NCBI GenBank assembly: GCA_900543105.1
Contig: UQQA01000004.1
Coordinates: 1-55,169 of the forward strand
Direction of reading: 5' to 3'
Length of the DNA stretch: 55,169 nucleotides
Source: an uncultured Ruminococcus sp.
GTDB lineage: Bacteria > Bacillota > Clostridia > Oscillospirales > Ruminococcaceae
The notes under the pieces: generated by a model
The model's input: the letters and a program-made list of their open reading frames with translations, nothing else
The model's database searches: none
Told to the model about the DNA's origin: nothing
Shown: piece by piece, positions 8,518 to 17,647 of the stretch
Position numbering within the stretch: the stretch's first letter is position 1
Layout: each line of letters starts with the position of its first letter
Made by a program: the position numbers and the translations under genes

Positions 8518-11500
8518 TTGAGCAGCCGTGATGAACAGTTGGAAGCACTGGAAGCTGCCGTTAAAAGTGCCGAAAGTAAGCTTAAAACTGCCAAAATGTC
8601 TGTAGATGACATTGACAGGAAAATCAAGTCAGTTGATGAAGCCTTTGAACAGAAGCTTGCCGAAAAAGCGATAGGATATAAGGAACAGACAGGTGCGGAT
8701 TTCAGTCGTGAGGTTGATGTAAACGGACGTGTTTCATACTCTTTCAGCCGTGAAGCTAAGCCTAAAGAGCGCAGAATTCTGACAGTAAATCGACAGTTTG
8801 ATTCCGAAACGGGCAAAGTCAGATATAAAGTCGGATTTACCGATAACGGCAATCAGACGGTTTCGGTAAATTCGGCAAAAGATTTAAAAAAGCCGAGCAG
8901 CAGAAAAAAATACATTGCATTCAATCTGTTCGGCTATCGGAAACTTGAACTCAGCACGGAAGTAAACAATCCATTCCTTAATACAGTCGGAAAGCCAATA
9001 ATCGTTCCGATTCAGGCAGCCGCAAAGCTTGTGGACAAGACAGAAGAATTTGCAAAAAAAGTCTCCGAAAGCTCTGTTGGCAGAGGTATTGCGGACGCAG
9101 CCAAAATTGTATCCGCTCCGATAGTGATTCCTGCAAAAATCGTTAAGGATATTTCCGATAAGGGCGGCGTTATCCATTCGATTTCCGATTTGGGCGATAA
9201 AATCAAAATTGAGGGAGTTAATGTTCCTAAACCTTTGAAAACAGTTGCTTCGGGAACTGTTTCGGTGGCAAAAGGAATGGAAACTCTCGCTGTCAATACG
9301 GCAAAAAGCGTAAATAAATTTACTATTGAAATTGCCAAGGAAAAACTGTATGAGGAAATTCACAAAGGTATCTCCGAAAATGAGAGCACTCAGGCAGCCT
9401 ACGTTATTGGTGTCAGAGCCATAGACGTTTACAAGGTTCTCAATGAGCATACAAAGTATAAAAAGGCTGTCAGGAGAGATAAAGCCGGAAATGATATTAC
9501 CGATACGAACGTTTCACGTTATCTTGCAGGAAAAGAGGAAAGCAAATATCAGCGAACAAAGGACAGCCTTAACGAAGAAAAAAAGGCTGCCGATTATTCT
9601 GCATACAATGCAAGAAAAGAATATGAAGCGGCAAAAGCACGGCTTGAAAGTTACAAAAGAAGCAAAGGAATACCTGTTTCGGAGGTTCAGACAGATGAAA
9701 TCATTTATGAAAAGCCAAAGCTGACCAAAACCGAAAAGGATATCGAGAAAACCAAACGCAAGCTGAAATCCGTTCAGAATCACAAATACCGTTTCAAGCG
9801 GCAAAAGGTGTTCATTCCCCAAAAGGGCAAGGTCGTTTCCAAAGTTATGCTTACAAGGGTGGACGTTACTGAACCTACCCCTATGACGGCATGGGAAACA
9901 AGAAAAGGTCTTGAGGGACTGGCTGTTCGTGATGTCGGTATGAGTATGCGCCGTAAGGCAATGAGAGACGGCGGAGATAACTCAGGTGTTGAAGCTGCAA
10001 ATTTTGCAATAACGGCTTCACAGTCAGCAACACGACTTATTAAAGCGATTGACAAAAAGGAAAGGGATTTGACAGAACGGCATTATGAAAAAAAGCTTCA
10101 TAAGCTTGAAAATATAAAGGGCATTGAAAATGCAGTTGAAAGCGTAAAGCCATATGAAAAATCCCCCGACAGTAAACCACCCGAAAATAAAAAGAAAAGT
10201 TCCAAGTCCGACAGCAAACAGCAGCAAAAGAACCAAATAAAAAAGAAACATCAGAAAAAAGTCTATAAAAAGAAAAAGAAAAACGCCGTTTCTGAGGTTT
10301 TGGAAGATTTAAAAAGATTTGCTGCAAGAAAGGCAAAAGGCGTCGGTGTAATCCTCGCTATAATAGCACTTATGATACTTTATCCTGTGTTCAGTCTTAC
10401 AATGTGCAGCGGCGGAACTCCGATAGAATCGGGAATGGGAACGGCAGCAGAAATACTTATCAGTCCTTGCAGTACCGTAGATCTTGGACAATGTGACCTC
10501 TATTATACGGAACTTGCAAAGAATATGATACATATGCACCAAAATATCGACAGCTATTATGTCGATTACAATAAGTATGTCTGCCTTACGGAAATAAACG
10601 AAATTTCTCATTCTCCCGAAAAGCTTGTGCCCTATGTTGCTGTAAAAGCACTAAGCGACAATGGTGGGGACGATTGGAATTTTGAACAGGCAAAACCATA
10701 TATTGAGGACGTTTTCAATTCACAGTATGAATTTTATACAAACGAAGTACATGAGATACGGAAAAATGTTACAACAGTAACTTACAGAAATGAAAATACT
10801 TATTATTCCGCTCTTGGCTCGTCAGAATATAATTTGGAACGTCCGGAGGGTGCAGATATTCCAAACCCTCTGAAATCGGAATTATATACGCACTATGCAA
10901 ACACATACACCCATATTGAACTGCCTATAATTAACGGATATATCGAAAACACACTTGATTGTGTCGGCGTTTATACCGATGAGAATGGGCAAACTACAGA
11001 GTATGACGATATGCAGACTATAACTTTCCAAAACTTTTGGCAGATAACACTTGTATTCGACTACATTGACGGTGAATATCAGGAATACTGGGTATATACC
11101 GAACAGCAGCAGGATTATTTTGAATATGACTACTATATTCTTGAATACGCCATAAAGGAAAATGCAATGGACGTGCCTGACAGTTATTGGACGGATACAG
11201 ATCTGCGTTGGTTAGACAATAATTTTGACAAGTTGATTTATAACCGTGTATTGGCTATGAATGAAGATGAACAGGAGTTGTTTGACGGATATTTTGAGTA
11301 TAACATGGGACACCAAGAGATTAAAACACCATACGCAGAAGCAGAGATAGCACGATATCCGGGGTATAACAATGATATTTACGGCGATATGTCACTTGAA
11401 AACGGCATAGTTCTTTACTCCTCGCCGGGGCAGCAAATTATTTGCGGCATGGACGGAGAAATAACCGCTACCGAAAACGGATTTTCGGTTTATAACAAAA

Positions 11501-11658
11501 AATACGGAACTCTGTACTATGAGGGTGCAACCGTCCCGAATGTATCAACGGGAGTAAAAGGTACACCCATTTCCACGGCAACAGGCAATACCCTAAAGAT
11601 TACCGTTATTGACAAAGACGGAAACTATATCAACCCAATATTTATATTTTCAGATTGA
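8518..11658 (+). CDS. large membrane protein with degenerate M23-like tail
   Basis: The protein has about 1046 residues. TTG 8518 has GAGGTG 6 bases upstream, better than the in-frame GTG at 8509. Residues 1-600 are cytoplasmic, charged and partly coiled coil, ending in a very lysine-rich stretch. One membrane segment lies near 608-630 (VILAIIALMILYPVF). About 415 residues would then be outside the cell, rich in Tyr, Asp and Asn. The last 100 residues align by eye with the LytM/M23 fold, but the HxH zinc ligands are replaced (NTLKITV). Related elements carry a cell-wall hydrolase in this position. I infer a structural, wall-spanning channel part; this is not proven. Confidence 0.65.
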   Translation: MSSRDEQLEALEAAVKSAESKLKTAKMSVDDIDRKIKSVDEAFEQKLAEKAIGYKEQTGADFSREVDVNGRVSYSFSREAKPKERRILTVNRQFDSETGKVRYKVGFTDNGNQTVSVNSAKDLKKPSSRKKYIAFNLFGYRKLELSTEVNNPFLNTVGKPIIVPIQAAAKLVDKTEEFAKKVSESSVGRGIADAAKIVSAPIVIPAKIVKDISDKGGVIHSISDLGDKIKIEGVNVPKPLKTVASGTVSVAKGMETLAVNTAKSVNKFTIEIAKEKLYEEIHKGISENESTQAAYVIGVRAIDVYKVLNEHTKYKKAVRRDKAGNDITDTNVSRYLAGKEESKYQRTKDSLNEEKKAADYSAYNARKEYEAAKARLESYKRSKGIPVSEVQTDEIIYEKPKLTKTEKDIEKTKRKLKSVQNHKYRFKRQKVFIPQKGKVVSKVMLTRVDVTEPTPMTAWETRKGLEGLAVRDVGMSMRRKAMRDGGDNSGVEAANFAITASQSATRLIKAIDKKERDLTERHYEKKLHKLENIKGIENAVESVKPYEKSPDSKPPENKKKSSKSDSKQQQKNQIKKKHQKKVYKKKKKNAVSEVLEDLKRFAARKAKGVGVILAIIALMILYPVFSLTMCSGGTPIESGMGTAAEILISPCSTVDLGQCDLYYTELAKNMIHMHQNIDSYYVDYNKYVCLTEINEISHSPEKLVPYVAVKALSDNGGDDWNFEQAKPYIEDVFNSQYEFYTNEVHEIRKNVTTVTYRNENTYYSALGSSEYNLERPEGADIPNPLKSELYTHYANTYTHIELPIINGYIENTLDCVGVYTDENGQTTEYDDMQTITFQNFWQITLVFDYIDGEYQEYWVYTEQQQDYFEYDYYILEYAIKENAMDVPDSYWTDTDLRWLDNNFDKLIYNRVLAMNEDEQELFDGYFEYNMGHQEIKTPYAEAEIARYPGYNNDIYGDMSLENGIVLYSSPGQQIICGMDGEITATENGFSVYNKKYGTLYYEGATVPNVSTGVKGTPISTATGNTLKITVIDKDGNYINPIFIFSD

Positions 11659-11676
11659 TTTGAAAGGAAATTTTAT

Positions 11677-11961
11677 ATGAAAAGCACTTCACCAACAAGG
11701 AAAAAGGTCGATAAGCTTTCTGCTGAAATACAGCAGCTTGAAGCTCAGATTGCGGAAAAGAAAGAGAAGTTGGCTTCTCTGAAAGAAGCCAAACTTGAAG
11801 CCGAGAACACGGAGATAATTTCTATTATCCGTAATGCTGATCTATCTGTAGAAGATATTCAGGAAATGATCTCGGACTTGACTTCTGTAAAGAAATCGCC
11901 GTCAGATATGGCAAAGTCACAGCCAATGAGTGACCTGAAAGGAGAAGAAAAAATAATATGA
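11677..11961 (+). CDS. DUF4315 family protein
   Basis: The 94-residue soluble protein has a strong coiled coil (about 8-45, KLSAEIQQLEAQIAEKKEKL) followed by a short acidic helix region. It matches the DUF4315 family found in this position of Tn1549-type ICEs. Its function is unknown. Its stop overlaps the next start (ATGA). Confidence 0.8.
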   Translation: MKSTSPTRKKVDKLSAEIQQLEAQIAEKKEKLASLKEAKLEAENTEIISIIRNADLSVEDIQEMISDLTSVKKSPSDMAKSQPMSDLKGEEKII

Positions 11962-12908
11962 AAACCAAAATCTTATCATTTTTCATAGCTCTGTCCCTTG
12001 TAAATGTTCTGCCGACAACCGCTTGGGCAACAGGGCAGGAAGAACAGCAGGCGAAAATAACTTCCGAGGAAGTTATTGAAGATACTTCTGAGGACGCAAC
12101 TGTCTCTCTGGAGGAGTTTCTCAGAAACAATGAGGATATGCAGGCTCAGATTGATGAGATCAGACAGCTTTTTGAGGACAACGGTTACAACATTGACGGC
12201 TTGAACGGCAATGTTGAGAATCTGAACGGAGAAATTGACGGTTTGCAGATGTCTCTCAACGATTTGTACAGCCTTATAAATACGCTTCAGGCACAGCCTA
12301 AAGCAAGCAATGCTTCATCATCTTCGAGTTCGGGCATCACTCCTCAGCAGGCAACGACAGCTCCCACTCAGACCACAACGACTACAACAACCGTGACCAC
12401 TGCTGCTCCAAATACAGAACCTAACGGTTATCTCGTTGAAAAGGCTGAAAAGACCCCCGAAGAACGTGATTTTATTACAGTCACAACACGGGACGGACAC
12501 GTTTTCTATATTGTCATTGACTATGAAAATGATAATCAGAATGTTTACTTCCTCAATACCGTTGATACAGCAGACCTGAAATATCTTCTTGAGGGAAGCA
12601 GTACAACAACCGCCCTGAAATTGGAATCGGACAATAAAACAACCGAAACGGAAGCAGCCAAATCCGAAAAAGACGATACCGAAAAAGCGAATGATGGAAA
12701 TACGAAAAAGAAAAACAGCAATATGGTTCTTTACATAGTCGGCGGTGTTGGTGTTATCGTATTTATATTTATCGCAAAGAAGAAAGTATCGGGCGGCAAG
12801 AAAAAGTTTGACGATGATGATTCGGAAAACACTTCCGATGATTACACAGAGGAAGAACCCGAAATCTATGAAAATGATGAGACGGAGGAATCCTATGAAG
12901 AAGAATAA
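11958..12908 (+). CDS. DUF4366/CD1107-type surface protein
   Basis: The 316-residue protein has a signal peptide (about 1-25, ending TTAWA), an acidic coiled region, and a Ser/Thr-rich linker (about 115-150). A conserved beta domain follows (about 155-215, with DFITVTTRDGHVFYIVID), then a Lys/Glu-rich linker, a membrane segment (about 255-272) and an acidic cytoplasmic tail. This is the CD1107/DUF4366 architecture of ICE transfer regions. It is probably a surface part of the mating channel. It is translationally coupled to the gene before it. Confidence 0.85.
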   Translation: MKTKILSFFIALSLVNVLPTTAWATGQEEQQAKITSEEVIEDTSEDATVSLEEFLRNNEDMQAQIDEIRQLFEDNGYNIDGLNGNVENLNGEIDGLQMSLNDLYSLINTLQAQPKASNASSSSSSGITPQQATTAPTQTTTTTTTVTTAAPNTEPNGYLVEKAEKTPEERDFITVTTRDGHVFYIVIDYENDNQNVYFLNTVDTADLKYLLEGSSTTTALKLESDNKTTETEAAKSEKDDTEKANDGNTKKKNSNMVLYIVGGVGVIVFIFIAKKKVSGGKKKFDDDDSENTSDDYTEEEPEIYENDETEESYEEE

Positions 12909-13248
12909 TTCCTTGAAAGTGCAGATAATTACCGCTTTGGGCGCATTTGCCGGAGCTGTTTTATGCTGTTACTACAGAAAGCACCGCCAAGTGAATGACG
13001 TTATCAAAGCAATTTCCGATACCTTGGGAGATGAAGAAGTTACAGACTTCAAAAGCTTCTCAGAACATCTGTCTGAATACCACGGAATCACTGCGAAAAA
13101 CATTTACGGCAATGTGGTCGAATATTCATCGGACAGCATTAAATCAATAACCAGTGATGAAATACAGTCATACAGCAAGAAAAGCTGTAGCTATGATATG
13201 GACAATTTGGAGACTGCTTTTTCTCTCAATCGTGAATTGTGGATATAA
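12895..13248 (+). CDS. small membrane-anchored transfer-region protein
   Basis: The 117-residue product starts at ATG 12895, supported by GGAGG at 12884-12888, and overlaps the previous gene by 14 bases. One N-terminal membrane segment (about 9-25, IITALGAFAGAVLCCYY) is followed by a soluble acidic domain. I do not recognise a family. It ends the main channel operon: a parS-like palindrome and a terminator come directly after it. Confidence 0.7.
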   Translation: MKKNNSLKVQIITALGAFAGAVLCCYYRKHRQVNDVIKAISDTLGDEEVTDFKSFSEHLSEYHGITAKNIYGNVVEYSSDSIKSITSDEIQSYSKKSCSYDMDNLETAFSLNRELWI

Positions 13249-13250
13249 AG

Positions 13251-13267
13251 TGTGTCACCGTGACACA
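13251..13267. promoter_or_regulatory. parS-like palindrome, copy 2
   Basis: TGTGTCAC-C-GTGACACA, perfect, 3 bases after the stop of the preceding gene and just before a terminator. Confidence 0.75.
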
Positions 13268-13269
13268 TC

Positions 13270-13305
13270 AGTCCGCCCTGTTTTATTGTGGGGCGGACTT
13301 TTCTT
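13270..13305 (+). terminator. intrinsic terminator
   Basis: AGTCCGCCC (13270-13278) pairs with GGGCGGACT (13291-13299), followed by TTTCTT. It closes the channel operon before topB. Confidence 0.75.
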
Positions 13306-13332
13306 ATCAAAAAATTTGGAGGTAGATAACGA

Positions 13333-15675
13333 ATGAAGCTCATAATCGCAGAAAAGAAGAGTGTCGGAGAGACAATAGCTAAAGTCCTTGGCGTAAAAAC
13401 AACAAGGAATGGCTATTTGGAGAGCGATGATTACATGATCTCATGGTGTCAGGGACACCTTGTAGGGCTTGCTCTTCCCGATAGTTACGGTGAACAGTAT
13501 AAACAATTTTGGACATTTGATAATCTTCCGATAATTCCGCAGAAATGGATTTTTGAAACGGACACCGCCAAAATAAAACAGCTTAAAATTCTGAAAGAAC
13601 TTATTTTTAACAGTTCTGTCGATGAGATTATCTGTGCAACGGACGCAGGACGTGAGGGTGAATGTATTTTCAGATATGTGTACAATTTCTTCGGCTGCCG
13701 CAAACCTGTACAGCGTTTATGGATATCATCAATGGAAGATTCCGCTATCCGTGAGGGAATGAACAATTTACAGCCGTACAGCAAATTTGATAATCTTTTT
13801 TCCGCAGGATTGTGCAGAGCTAAGGCAGACTGGCTTGTAGGCATGAACGGATCACGTCTGTTTTCAAACCGTTACAGAACATTTCTGAACGTGGGACGTG
13901 TTCAGACACCCGTGCTTGCAATGGTGGTTCAGCGTGATTATGATATAGCACATTTTGTAAAGCAGAAGTATTACACGGTCGAAATGGACTGCGGAGATTT
14001 TATCGCTGCAACAGCAAGAATTGACGATGAAAGCTTCGCAAGAAATCTTGCGGAAATATGTAATGGGAAAAGTGCTGTGGTTACAGCAGTTACCAAAGAA
14101 ACAAAGACCGTAAATCCGCCAAAGCTCTATGACCTGACCACATTACAAAGAGAAGCAAATAAACTTTTCGGATATACGGCAAAGCAGACCTTAAACTATT
14201 TGCAGTCCCTTTATGATGCAAAATTGGCTACATACCCACGAACCGACAGCCAATATCTGACTGAGGATATGGAACAGACTGCTTTGGATATGCTTAATTG
14301 TATCAGAAATACATTTCCTCAGTTATCTTGTGGAATAAGCTTTGAAAACACTGACCATTCAGGAGTTAAAAGGTGTTTAAACAATTCAAAGGTATCCGAC
14401 CACACGGCTATAATTCCGACAGCGGAAATAAAAAAAGCTGACCTTGCCGCACTTCCGACAGGTGAAAAAAATATTCTTTTGCTCATTTCCGCAAAGCTTC
14501 TTATCGCAACATCAGAACCGCACAGGTATGAATCGGTAAAGGTTTCGGTAACATCTGAAAGTGCTGCAAGCTCAGAATTTTACGCAACAGGAAAGAAAAT
14601 TCTCACTGCCTATGATTTCAAGGTGATCGAGAGCCATGTGAAAGAAGTCCTGACCAAGAAAAAAGTTGAGGAGAAAGAAGTAATGCTTCCTGAAATAGCA
14701 GAGGGACAGTATTTTGAAAATGTCAGCACCAAAACAGCGGAACACCTTACCTCACCGCCCAAAGCTTTCACAGAAGATACATTGCTCAAAGCAATGGAAA
14801 CAGCCGGAAATACCGACTATGATGAAAATTCCGATGTAGAGAAAAAAGGCTTGGGAACTCCGGCTACAAGAGCGGATATAATCGAAAATCTCGAAAAAAG
14901 AGAATATATTGTCCGTGACGGGAAGAAAATCAATGCGACAGCAAAAGGAATTAAGCTCATTGAAGTTGTTCCCGATGAAGTCAAGTCACCAAAACTTACT
15001 GCTGTTTGGGAAACAATGCTTCAACATATGGAAAAAGGACAGGCTTCTCCGGACAGCTTTATGAATGAAATTGAGAGCTTCGTCAGAAAACTTACGGGGA
15101 ATTATTCCGAATTTGCGGAGGGTACGGATTTCGGCAAGTCATCTTTGGGCAAGTGTCCCCGATGCGGAAAGAATATTATAGAGGGAAAGCTGAACTACTA
15201 TTGCGAAAGCGGTAAGGACGGCTGCGGTTTTTCTGTATGGAAAAATCAGAAATATCCGAATACTACAGTTTCGGCAAAGCAAATGGAGGAGCTTCTATCC
15301 CTCGGAAAAACAAAACTTAAAGCCGTTTCCAAAAACGGTAAGGAATATACAGCAGATTTCAGCCTTGAAGATACGGGCAAATACGTCAATCTTGTCTTTG
15401 CACAAAGTGAAAGCACAGCTTTGGGCAAGTGTCCGAAATGCGGCGGAGATATTATCGGCGGTCAATATGGTTTCCACTGCAAAAACAAGTGCGGAATGAA
15501 TGTTGGCAAGGTTTACGGCAAGGAGCTGACAGAAAATCAACTTAAAAATCTTCTTAGCGGAAAAGAGATTTCTTATACCGCAGGCGGAAAAAAGACTGTT
15601 GTTGTACCTGAAATCATTGAAAATAACTATCAGGGGAAAATATATTTTCAATGGAAAACCAAATCGGCAACATAA
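13333..15675 (+). CDS. topB: type IA DNA topoisomerase III
   Basis: The 780-residue enzyme cuts one DNA strand through a tyrosine and relaxes or decatenates DNA; ICEs often carry one to help process transferred DNA. The N-terminus (MKLIIAEKKSVGETIAKVLG) is the TOPRIM domain. The catalytic tyrosine lies in LATYPRTDSQYL, near residue 301. The C-terminus carries two zinc-ribbon-like units (CPRCGK..C..C and CPKCGG..C..C) alternating with a repeated 'SAKQMEELLSLGKT' type module. TTTGGAGG precedes ATG 13333. Palindromes flank the gene on both sides. Confidence 0.95.
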   Translation: MKLIIAEKKSVGETIAKVLGVKTTRNGYLESDDYMISWCQGHLVGLALPDSYGEQYKQFWTFDNLPIIPQKWIFETDTAKIKQLKILKELIFNSSVDEIICATDAGREGECIFRYVYNFFGCRKPVQRLWISSMEDSAIREGMNNLQPYSKFDNLFSAGLCRAKADWLVGMNGSRLFSNRYRTFLNVGRVQTPVLAMVVQRDYDIAHFVKQKYYTVEMDCGDFIAATARIDDESFARNLAEICNGKSAVVTAVTKETKTVNPPKLYDLTTLQREANKLFGYTAKQTLNYLQSLYDAKLATYPRTDSQYLTEDMEQTALDMLNCIRNTFPQLSCGISFENTDHSGVKRCLNNSKVSDHTAIIPTAEIKKADLAALPTGEKNILLLISAKLLIATSEPHRYESVKVSVTSESAASSEFYATGKKILTAYDFKVIESHVKEVLTKKKVEEKEVMLPEIAEGQYFENVSTKTAEHLTSPPKAFTEDTLLKAMETAGNTDYDENSDVEKKGLGTPATRADIIENLEKREYIVRDGKKINATAKGIKLIEVVPDEVKSPKLTAVWETMLQHMEKGQASPDSFMNEIESFVRKLTGNYSEFAEGTDFGKSSLGKCPRCGKNIIEGKLNYYCESGKDGCGFSVWKNQKYPNTTVSAKQMEELLSLGKTKLKAVSKNGKEYTADFSLEDTGKYVNLVFAQSESTALGKCPKCGGDIIGGQYGFHCKNKCGMNVGKVYGKELTENQLKNLLSGKEISYTAGGKKTVVVPEIIENNYQGKIYFQWKTKSAT

Positions 15676-15677
15676 AA

Positions 15678-15694
15678 TGTGTCACGGTGACACA
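15678..15694. promoter_or_regulatory. parS-like palindrome, copy 3
   Basis: TGTGTCAC-G-GTGACACA, perfect palindrome, 2 bases after the topB stop and next to the following ribosome binding site (GAAAGGAG). Confidence 0.75.
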
Positions 15695-15714
15695 GAAAGG
15701 AGCTATAAAAAATT

Positions 15715-15951
15715 ATGACAAGCACAGTAATTCTTTTTCTGATCTGTCAGATTTCTTCAATGATACTTAATGAAACGAAAAATTCTCAGATAAAAGCTAT
15801 TGAAGCTAACAGCAAAACCATGTCTCCAACAGAGAAAATGAAATGTGAGCAGAAAATACGCATTTCAAAATTTTTCTCGGCATTTCTGAAATACGGAGGA
15901 TTCGCTTATCTTGTCCTTTCAATCACTTTGGAAATCATAGGGCAGAAATAA
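15715..15951 (+). CDS. small membrane protein, unknown
   Basis: The 78-residue protein has a hydrophobic N-terminus (VILFLICQISSMIL) and a C-terminal membrane segment (FAYLVLSITLEIIG), with a charged middle. Both termini are probably on the same side of the membrane. AAAGGAG precedes the ATG. The gene is bounded on both sides by parS-like palindromes. I do not recognise the family. Confidence 0.6.
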   Translation: MTSTVILFLICQISSMILNETKNSQIKAIEANSKTMSPTEKMKCEQKIRISKFFSAFLKYGGFAYLVLSITLEIIGQK

Positions 15952-15956
15952 CCTCC

Positions 15957-15973
15957 TGTGTCACCGTGACACA
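15957..15973. promoter_or_regulatory. parS-like palindrome, copy 4
   Basis: TGTGTCAC-C-GTGACACA, perfect, 5 bases after the stop of the small membrane protein gene. Confidence 0.75.
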
Positions 15974-16035
15974 CATTCTTTTCAGAATATGACCCTTTAG
16001 GGGTTATAGAATATAAAAACAAAGGAGAAAAAATC

Positions 16036-16509
16036 ATGAAAATCACAAAAAAGGCACTCGCATTCACACTTTCGGCAGCAATGGGAATATCCGCTATTCC
16101 TGCAATGAATTGCTCGGCAGCAGAAAGAACAGTTTTTGAGAGGGAAAATTATTCTGCTACATACGAGAATTCTTTCTCACTTGAATTTGTCGTAATCATG
16201 TGGTCGGAAAATGACAATGGTGAACTTACGATAACAGGCTGCTCCCCCATGCATTCAGAAAAGATAAAGGATTATCCTACGTCAAATGTTCTCGGAAGCT
16301 TTGTGTTCAACGGAACGCTCAGACTTCCGTCACACATAAACGGAAAGCCTGTTACTGCAATCAATGGCTATAACATAGCCAAAACTGTCGGAGCAAATAC
16401 CGTAATCATCAATGAGAATATCACCGATATATCCGAAAAGTCATTCGGAAAGGGTGTGACGGTTCTTACTGCCGACAAGGAACTCAGACAGTCACCGATC
16501 TACTACTGA
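16036..16509 (+). CDS. secreted LRR_5-like protein
   Basis: The 157-residue protein has a clear signal peptide (about 1-30, ending NCSAA). The mature part contains a single unit resembling BspA-type leucine-rich repeats (around GTLRLPSHINGKPVTAI and 'NENITDISEKSFG'). It is probably a small secreted or surface protein, and the repeat could bind a protein or host surface, but this is only family logic. AAAGGAG precedes the ATG and a strong terminator follows. Confidence 0.65.
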   Translation: MKITKKALAFTLSAAMGISAIPAMNCSAAERTVFERENYSATYENSFSLEFVVIMWSENDNGELTITGCSPMHSEKIKDYPTSNVLGSFVFNGTLRLPSHINGKPVTAINGYNIAKTVGANTVIINENITDISEKSFGKGVTVLTADKELRQSPIYY

Positions 16510-16537
16510 TCTCTGCAATAAAATTTAAAATGACGTT

Positions 16538-16567
16538 AAGGGAGTATGCGTATGTATGCTCCCTTTT
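16538..16567 (+). terminator. intrinsic terminator
   Basis: AAGGGAG...CTCCCTT stem of about 12 bp (with G-U pairs) and loop GTAT, followed by TTTTC. It separates the secreted protein gene from the methyltransferase operon. Confidence 0.7.
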
Positions 16568-16590
16568 CGTTTGTACAAAGGAGATGACCT

Positions 16591-17628
16591 ATGCACGTTT
16601 TAAGCTTATTCGACGGTATTTCCTGCGGAATGGTCGCACTTGAACGTTCGGGAATACTTGTCGAAAAGTATCACGCATATGAAATTGACAAATACGCCAC
16701 AGCAATTTCAAAAAGAAATTATCCCGAAATTGATTATCACGGTGATGTTTTTTACGGAAATTTCAGAAAATACAAGAACTGCGATCTGCTTATCGGCGGT
16801 TCACCGTGTACATACTGGAGCGTAGCCAAAAAAGGAAGAGAAACAACTGCTGACGGAGAGGGATTCAGATTGTTCATGCAGTATGTTCGGGCATTGGAAG
16901 AAAGTAATTCAAAGTATTTTCTGTATGAAAATAATAACAGCATACACAAGAATATTAAAGATGAAATATCCAAATTCTTGGGAGTTGAGCCGATAATGAT
17001 AAACTCTGCCTTGGTATCTGCGCAGCAACGAAAAAGATGTTATTGGACAAACATTCCCAATATCACACAGCCGCAGGATAAGGAAATTTATCTAAAAGAT
17101 ATTTTGGTAAGCGGTATTCCGTGGCAGGATAAGTCCTACGCTTATACAACAAGGTGTCAGTGCACAACGTTTAAGGACACACTTAAACGCCATAGGCATA
17201 CTATGATTGCCGAACCAGTCGTATTACAGAGGGGACACGGATACAATAAAGGTGGTATAAAACAGGGAAAATGCCCTACTTTTACTGCAAGTGACAGTTT
17301 TGTATATAACAATTTGGTTGCCGTGCCTGTAAGGATAGGACATATTGGGAAAGGCGGTTTGGGCGAACGAATTTATTCTGTTTATGGAAAATCTGTTTCA
17401 ATGAAAGCTAATGGCGGAGGCGGCGGAGCAAAAACAGGATTATACAAAATTGACTTGCCTGACGGCGATTATATCATACGCAAGCTTTACCCGATAGAAG
17501 CGGAACGTCTGCAAACTCTCCCCGATAATTACACGGAGGGAGTGTCCAATACTCAGAGATACAAGTGTATCGGAAACGGGTGGACTGTGGACGTTATAGC
17601 GCATATTCTCGGTTTTATTCCGAAATAA
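16591..17628 (+). CDS. DNA (cytosine-5) methyltransferase
   Basis: The 345-residue enzyme transfers a methyl group from SAM to C5 of cytosine. Motif I is LSLFDGISCGMVALE at the N-terminus. The catalytic Cys is in GGSPCTYWS (Cys about 73), a phage-like variant of PCQxFS. ENN follows near 110, QQRKRCYW is motif VIII, and the C-terminal ERLQTLPDNYTEG and KCIGNGW are motifs IX-X. The target sequence cannot be read from the protein. No restriction enzyme is adjacent, so it may protect the ICE against host restriction. AAGGAG precedes the ATG. The PP-loop gene follows at once. Confidence 0.9.
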   Translation: MHVLSLFDGISCGMVALERSGILVEKYHAYEIDKYATAISKRNYPEIDYHGDVFYGNFRKYKNCDLLIGGSPCTYWSVAKKGRETTADGEGFRLFMQYVRALEESNSKYFLYENNNSIHKNIKDEISKFLGVEPIMINSALVSAQQRKRCYWTNIPNITQPQDKEIYLKDILVSGIPWQDKSYAYTTRCQCTTFKDTLKRHRHTMIAEPVVLQRGHGYNKGGIKQGKCPTFTASDSFVYNNLVAVPVRIGHIGKGGLGERIYSVYGKSVSMKANGGGGGAKTGLYKIDLPDGDYIIRKLYPIEAERLQTLPDNYTEGVSNTQRYKCIGNGWTVDVIAHILGFIPK

Positions 17629-17647
17629 AATGAAAGGACTGAAAAAA

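Noticed and set aside
12745..13248. Longer version of the small membrane protein gene
   Set aside because: The extra N-terminal codons lie in the DUF4366 gene in another frame and have no ribosome binding site; ATG 12895 with GGAGG is better.
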